From Cryptomeria japonica (Eukaryota > Streptophyta > Pinopsida > Cupressales > Cupressaceae): 64,000 bases of DNA. Location: the NCBI RefSeq assembly GCF_030272615.1, contig NC_081405.1, positions 474,268,008-474,332,007 of the forward strand, in the 5' to 3' direction. The notes below the pieces were generated by a model that worked only from the letters and a program-made list of their open reading frames with translations, had not been told where the DNA came from and made no database searches. Shown piece by piece: positions 60,899 through 64,000 of the stretch. A program made the translations under genes and the position numbers. The stretch's first letter is position 1. Every line of letters begins with the position of its first letter.

Positions 60899-61954
60899 TG
60901 TAGGTCCCGCAGACAACTGAGAGGGGGGGGGTGAATCAGTTGTCTAATAAATTCAAACCAAAAACTTATTAACCAACTTAATGCTTAATACCGTTAAATC
61001 AGTTAAGTATGCCGGTAAACAGTGTTAACAAAAAATTGCTATACTAGTAAGAATTAATGCATGAAACATAAGCACAAAGTCATCCACAACACATGACACC
61101 AATATTTGTACGTGGAAACCCTGTAAGGGGAAAAACCACGGTGGAAAACCTCACCCACAATCAGATGATACTACTGCGGATAGTAAGTTTACAAAAGGGG
61201 TCTACACATGCAGAAAGGCCAACAGCCTAGAGCTCACTGCTCAATCACAAATGGGAGTCACACTGACTACAGTTGGATGGTTAAATCCAATAAGAATGTA
61301 CTACACAAAATAGCATCTTCATATGCTGGATTCAGTATCGGTGTAATGCTGATATGCTTCTACAAAAACCTAACTTCACCTTCAAATGATGTCTTCATGT
61401 ATTCCTCTGCTTAATCTCGCATATACCTTCACACAATTCTTTTTCACATTCCACACTTGATCTTACAAATAAGATCTTACATTTATACCATACCCTAAGA
61501 CCAATTTTAGCAGGTTGGCTCTACAAGATATTACAATAAAAACATTTTACAAATAATACAATATCCGATGCAATAATCGATTGAACATGTCGGCTTAATG
61601 CATTTACAACAATAATAAATCATCTCCATAGCGTGCCATGCTGATCTAGAAAAGATAAACCTGTCGGTGAAACCCTAGATAACCCGGACCTATTTGCCAG
61701 TAAAAGCAAATATGCAAATAAGAATATACCAATGATTATTACTTCAAAATAAAGTGTCCACATGATGTCTTCAACATTACCAAGTGTCTTCCATGTCATT
61801 GCAGGTACCAGTGAACATTATATCCTGCCTGTTAACCATATACCGGTAACTGTTGCATAGTTTATTGTTTGCCGGTGAATGTTGTTGGATCTCCAAAGTA
61901 GGTGTATTTAGTAGGTGTTGACATCAATGACAAAACCATACCAAAATACCAACA
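60899..61954 (-). repeat. 5' LTR of the nested Copia element
   Basis: 1,056 bp, next to the primer-binding site. Same ends as the 3' LTR, about 4-5% different by eye, with a shorter G-run. Confidence 0.93.
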
Positions 61955-64000
61955 GATAATTGGTTGATAGAGCTTGACTGATGTTTCGCAATGCATCCCT
62001 TCAGTACCAATTCTAAGGTTAGATGTGCAATTATGAATCTGAGGGGATCCACATCCACATGGTGGTAATTAGAAGAGAAAAAGATTCATCTAGATATTGG
62101 CACTATTTCTTGGGAGTTGTTTTTGGAACATTTTTGAGCTCATTTTCTAGCTGATCATTGGAGGCAGTGCAAAGCAGATGAGTTCCATGATTTGCAATAG
62201 TTAACCATTTATGTTGAGTAGTACGAGTGTCATTTCTATGAACTCAAGAGGTATGCAGGAATCAGAAATGATGAGGCCATGTTAGTACAACACTTTGGTA
62301 GAGACCTCAATGCTCAGATCAGTGGAGGCGTGCGGGTTTTCGAACCTAAGACCATGGAGGTTGTAGTTAAGAAAGCCCGTTTAGTAGAGGAGAACCTAGC
62401 TATGACACCTGGGGGTCACATTGGTGTGTAGATTGGTAGTGCAACAGTTAGAGGTCAGGTTTCTAGAACAACACAATCTCAGGGATCAGGATCATCCCAT
62501 GGTCAGTAGTAGCATCAATCTAAGTGCCAAAACTCTTATTTTCAACAGGGTGAGGGTTCATAGTCAGGGAAGAACAGGAACTAGAAGAGAAATAAGTGTG
62601 ACCATAATGACCAGCCTTCACACAACACATAGTCAACAGTTAGTCGAGGTGGTCATCAGCAATCGAGTGCACCCTTTCATGGTGGTGGTGGTTCTACTCA
62701 AAGTACAAGATGATTTTCGTGTGGCTAGCAGGGACACGTTGCTAGGTATTACCCTCAGAAAGGTACGCATGGACCTAGTCGTAGGCCAGCAGGGACCTAA
62801 CTATAGGCCAGCTGGTTCAAAGCCTATAGTTGGAGATGCAGACAAGAGCCACAGGATACACACAGTGGTTGATAACCGCCAAGCAAAGCATCAGGGTACT
62901 ATGGTGGATTCATCAGGTGTGTTGCATGATAATAATGTTTCTATCTTATTTGATTTCGGTGCATCTGATTATTTTAGTACACCTTCTCTTGTGAAGCGAT
63001 TTGGACTAGCGATAGTAGAGCAGGGTGTTAGGTGGCAAGTAGAATAAGCTTTAGGGGTTAAGGTTGCGGTAGAATTCTTGGTTCATGGTTGTGAATTGCA
63101 GATTGGTACCCTCCATACCTCTATGGATCTGCGTATCATGCCTTTGGGATCTTAAGACATTGTCTTGGGCATGGATTGGTTTTCAGCCAATCAGACAGCT
63201 ATAGATTGTCAGAATAAGTCAGTAAAGTGTTTGGAATGTTCTGGTGGTTTGTTAGAAGTGGTTGGCATCTAGAGATTTGTTTCTTTACACATGATTTCAG
63301 CTATGCATCTAAAATGATGTATGTGTTAGGGATGTCAGTTGTTTACTATGACTATAAATGACTTGGAGTTGGATGAGAGTCAAGAGGTATCCCTCTATGA
63401 TCATCCCTTACTAAAGGATTTTGCGGATGTCTTTCCGAATGAGATTCTAGGAATGCCCCCTAAGAGGGACATTGATTTCAAAATTGACTTAGTACCCAAA
63501 GCTGAACCAATCTCACGTAAACCATATCGGATGACAACTCAGTAGCTTGAAGAAATTTGTTTGCAATTGGAGGACCTGTTGGTGAAAGGGTTTGTTCATT
63601 CTAGTGTCTCTCCTTTGGGAGAACCTATTATATTTGTGAAGAAGAAGGATGGGACTGTTTGCTTATGCATTGATTATCGACAACTAGAAAAAGTTACAAT
63701 GAAGAATCGATACCCGTTGCCGAGAATTGATGATTTATTTGACCAGATCAAAGGTGCGAAGGTATTTTCCAAAATTGACCTTAAGTCAAGATAAGATAAA
63801 GTTTTGCACTCGCTATAGCCATTATGAGTTTACTGTGGTGTCATTCGGGCTGACAAATGCACCATCCATCTTCATGAGCCTTATGAATGGTGCGTTCATG
63901 ACTTATCTGGATAGATTCATTCTTGTGTTCCTTGATGGCATACTTATTTACTCTAGAACCATGGAGGAGCATGAGGAGCATTTGAGGTAGGTTTTACAAT

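Larger units (their letters stand above)
55275..61954 (-). mobile_element. Ty1/Copia element, nearly complete, nested in Gypsy gag
   Basis: The element is 6,680 bp, with LTRs 55,275-56,332 (3') and 60,899-61,954 (5'), starting TGTAGGTCCC and ending ACCAACA. The target duplication is GATAA (55,270-55,274 and 61,955-61,959). An iMet-type primer site lies at about 60,886-60,898 and a polypurine tract (AAAGGGGGAGAT) at about 56,333-56,345. By eye the LTRs differ at about 4-5% of sites, so the insertion is old but younger than its host element. Protein order gag-protease-integrase-RT-RNase H defines Copia. It is nearly whole, with one to three breaks, all outside the main reading. Confidence 0.95.
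54809..64000 (+). mobile_element. Ty3/Gypsy chromovirus-like element (Del/Tekay type), continues past window
   Basis: An LTR ends at 54,808 (GGGTGTTACA), followed by an iMet-type primer site (TTGCTATTAGAGCTC) at about 54,810-54,824. The left LTR boundary was not found. Gag reads from about 55.0 kb, is interrupted by the Copia element at 55,275-61,954, and resumes at 61,955-62.9 kb. Protease follows near 62.93-63.05 kb (LFDFGASDYFS). RT starts at 63.34 kb ([62 protein letters not shown]) and reaches [16 protein letters not shown] before the window ends. It is broken, with several breaks in the visible part. Confidence 0.85.

Overview
The window looks like nuclear DNA of a seed plant, most likely a gymnosperm such as a conifer. 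This is inferred from dense, old, nested LTR retrotransposons of the Tat, chromovirus and Copia lineages, AT-rich spacers, and a single intron-containing host gene with a typical plant product. No bacterial-type genes, rRNA, tRNA genes or CRISPR arrays were seen. All identifications were made by reading motifs; no database search was run.

Layout. 1-1.75 kb: 5' end of a Copia element (minus strand). 1.86-6.44 kb: partial Tat-lineage Ty3/Gypsy copy (copy A, minus). 6.4-21.5 kb: a second, longer Tat copy (copy B, minus), with gag, protease, G-patch, RT, a second RNase H and integrase at 12.4-19.9 kb. Beyond its integrase lie two tandem-repeat arrays and a broken plant-mobile-domain gene in antisense. 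22.3-33.86 kb: a chromovirus (plus) with TCTTG target duplications; its 3' LTR is split by a 4.0-kb solo LTR (GATTT duplications) holding a GC-rich palindrome array. 33.86-37.35 kb: a Copia remnant (minus). 38.2-39.8 kb: a 0.7-kb tandem duplication.

40.1-46.5 kb is the host island: a three-exon cationic amino acid transporter of the CAT1 type (617 aa). It has SINE-like repeats upstream and in intron 1. Both introns are built largely of tandem repeats, a decayed copy of the coding tail lies just downstream, and a MITE with 18-bp inverted repeats follows.

47.5-49.1 kb holds a decayed Pif1-type (Helitron-like) helicase and, on the other strand, a decayed RNase H domain of LINE type. 50.35-51.83 kb is a solo LTR with GATAT duplications. 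51.8-53.1 kb is a degenerate repeat field. From before 54.8 kb to the window end runs a second chromovirus-like Gypsy element (plus). Its gag is interrupted by a nearly complete 6.7-kb Copia element (55,275-61,954, minus) with GATAA duplications.

The only gene that looks functional for the host is the CAT1-like transporter. Everything else is mobile-element sediment whose insertion order can be read from the nested target-site duplications.
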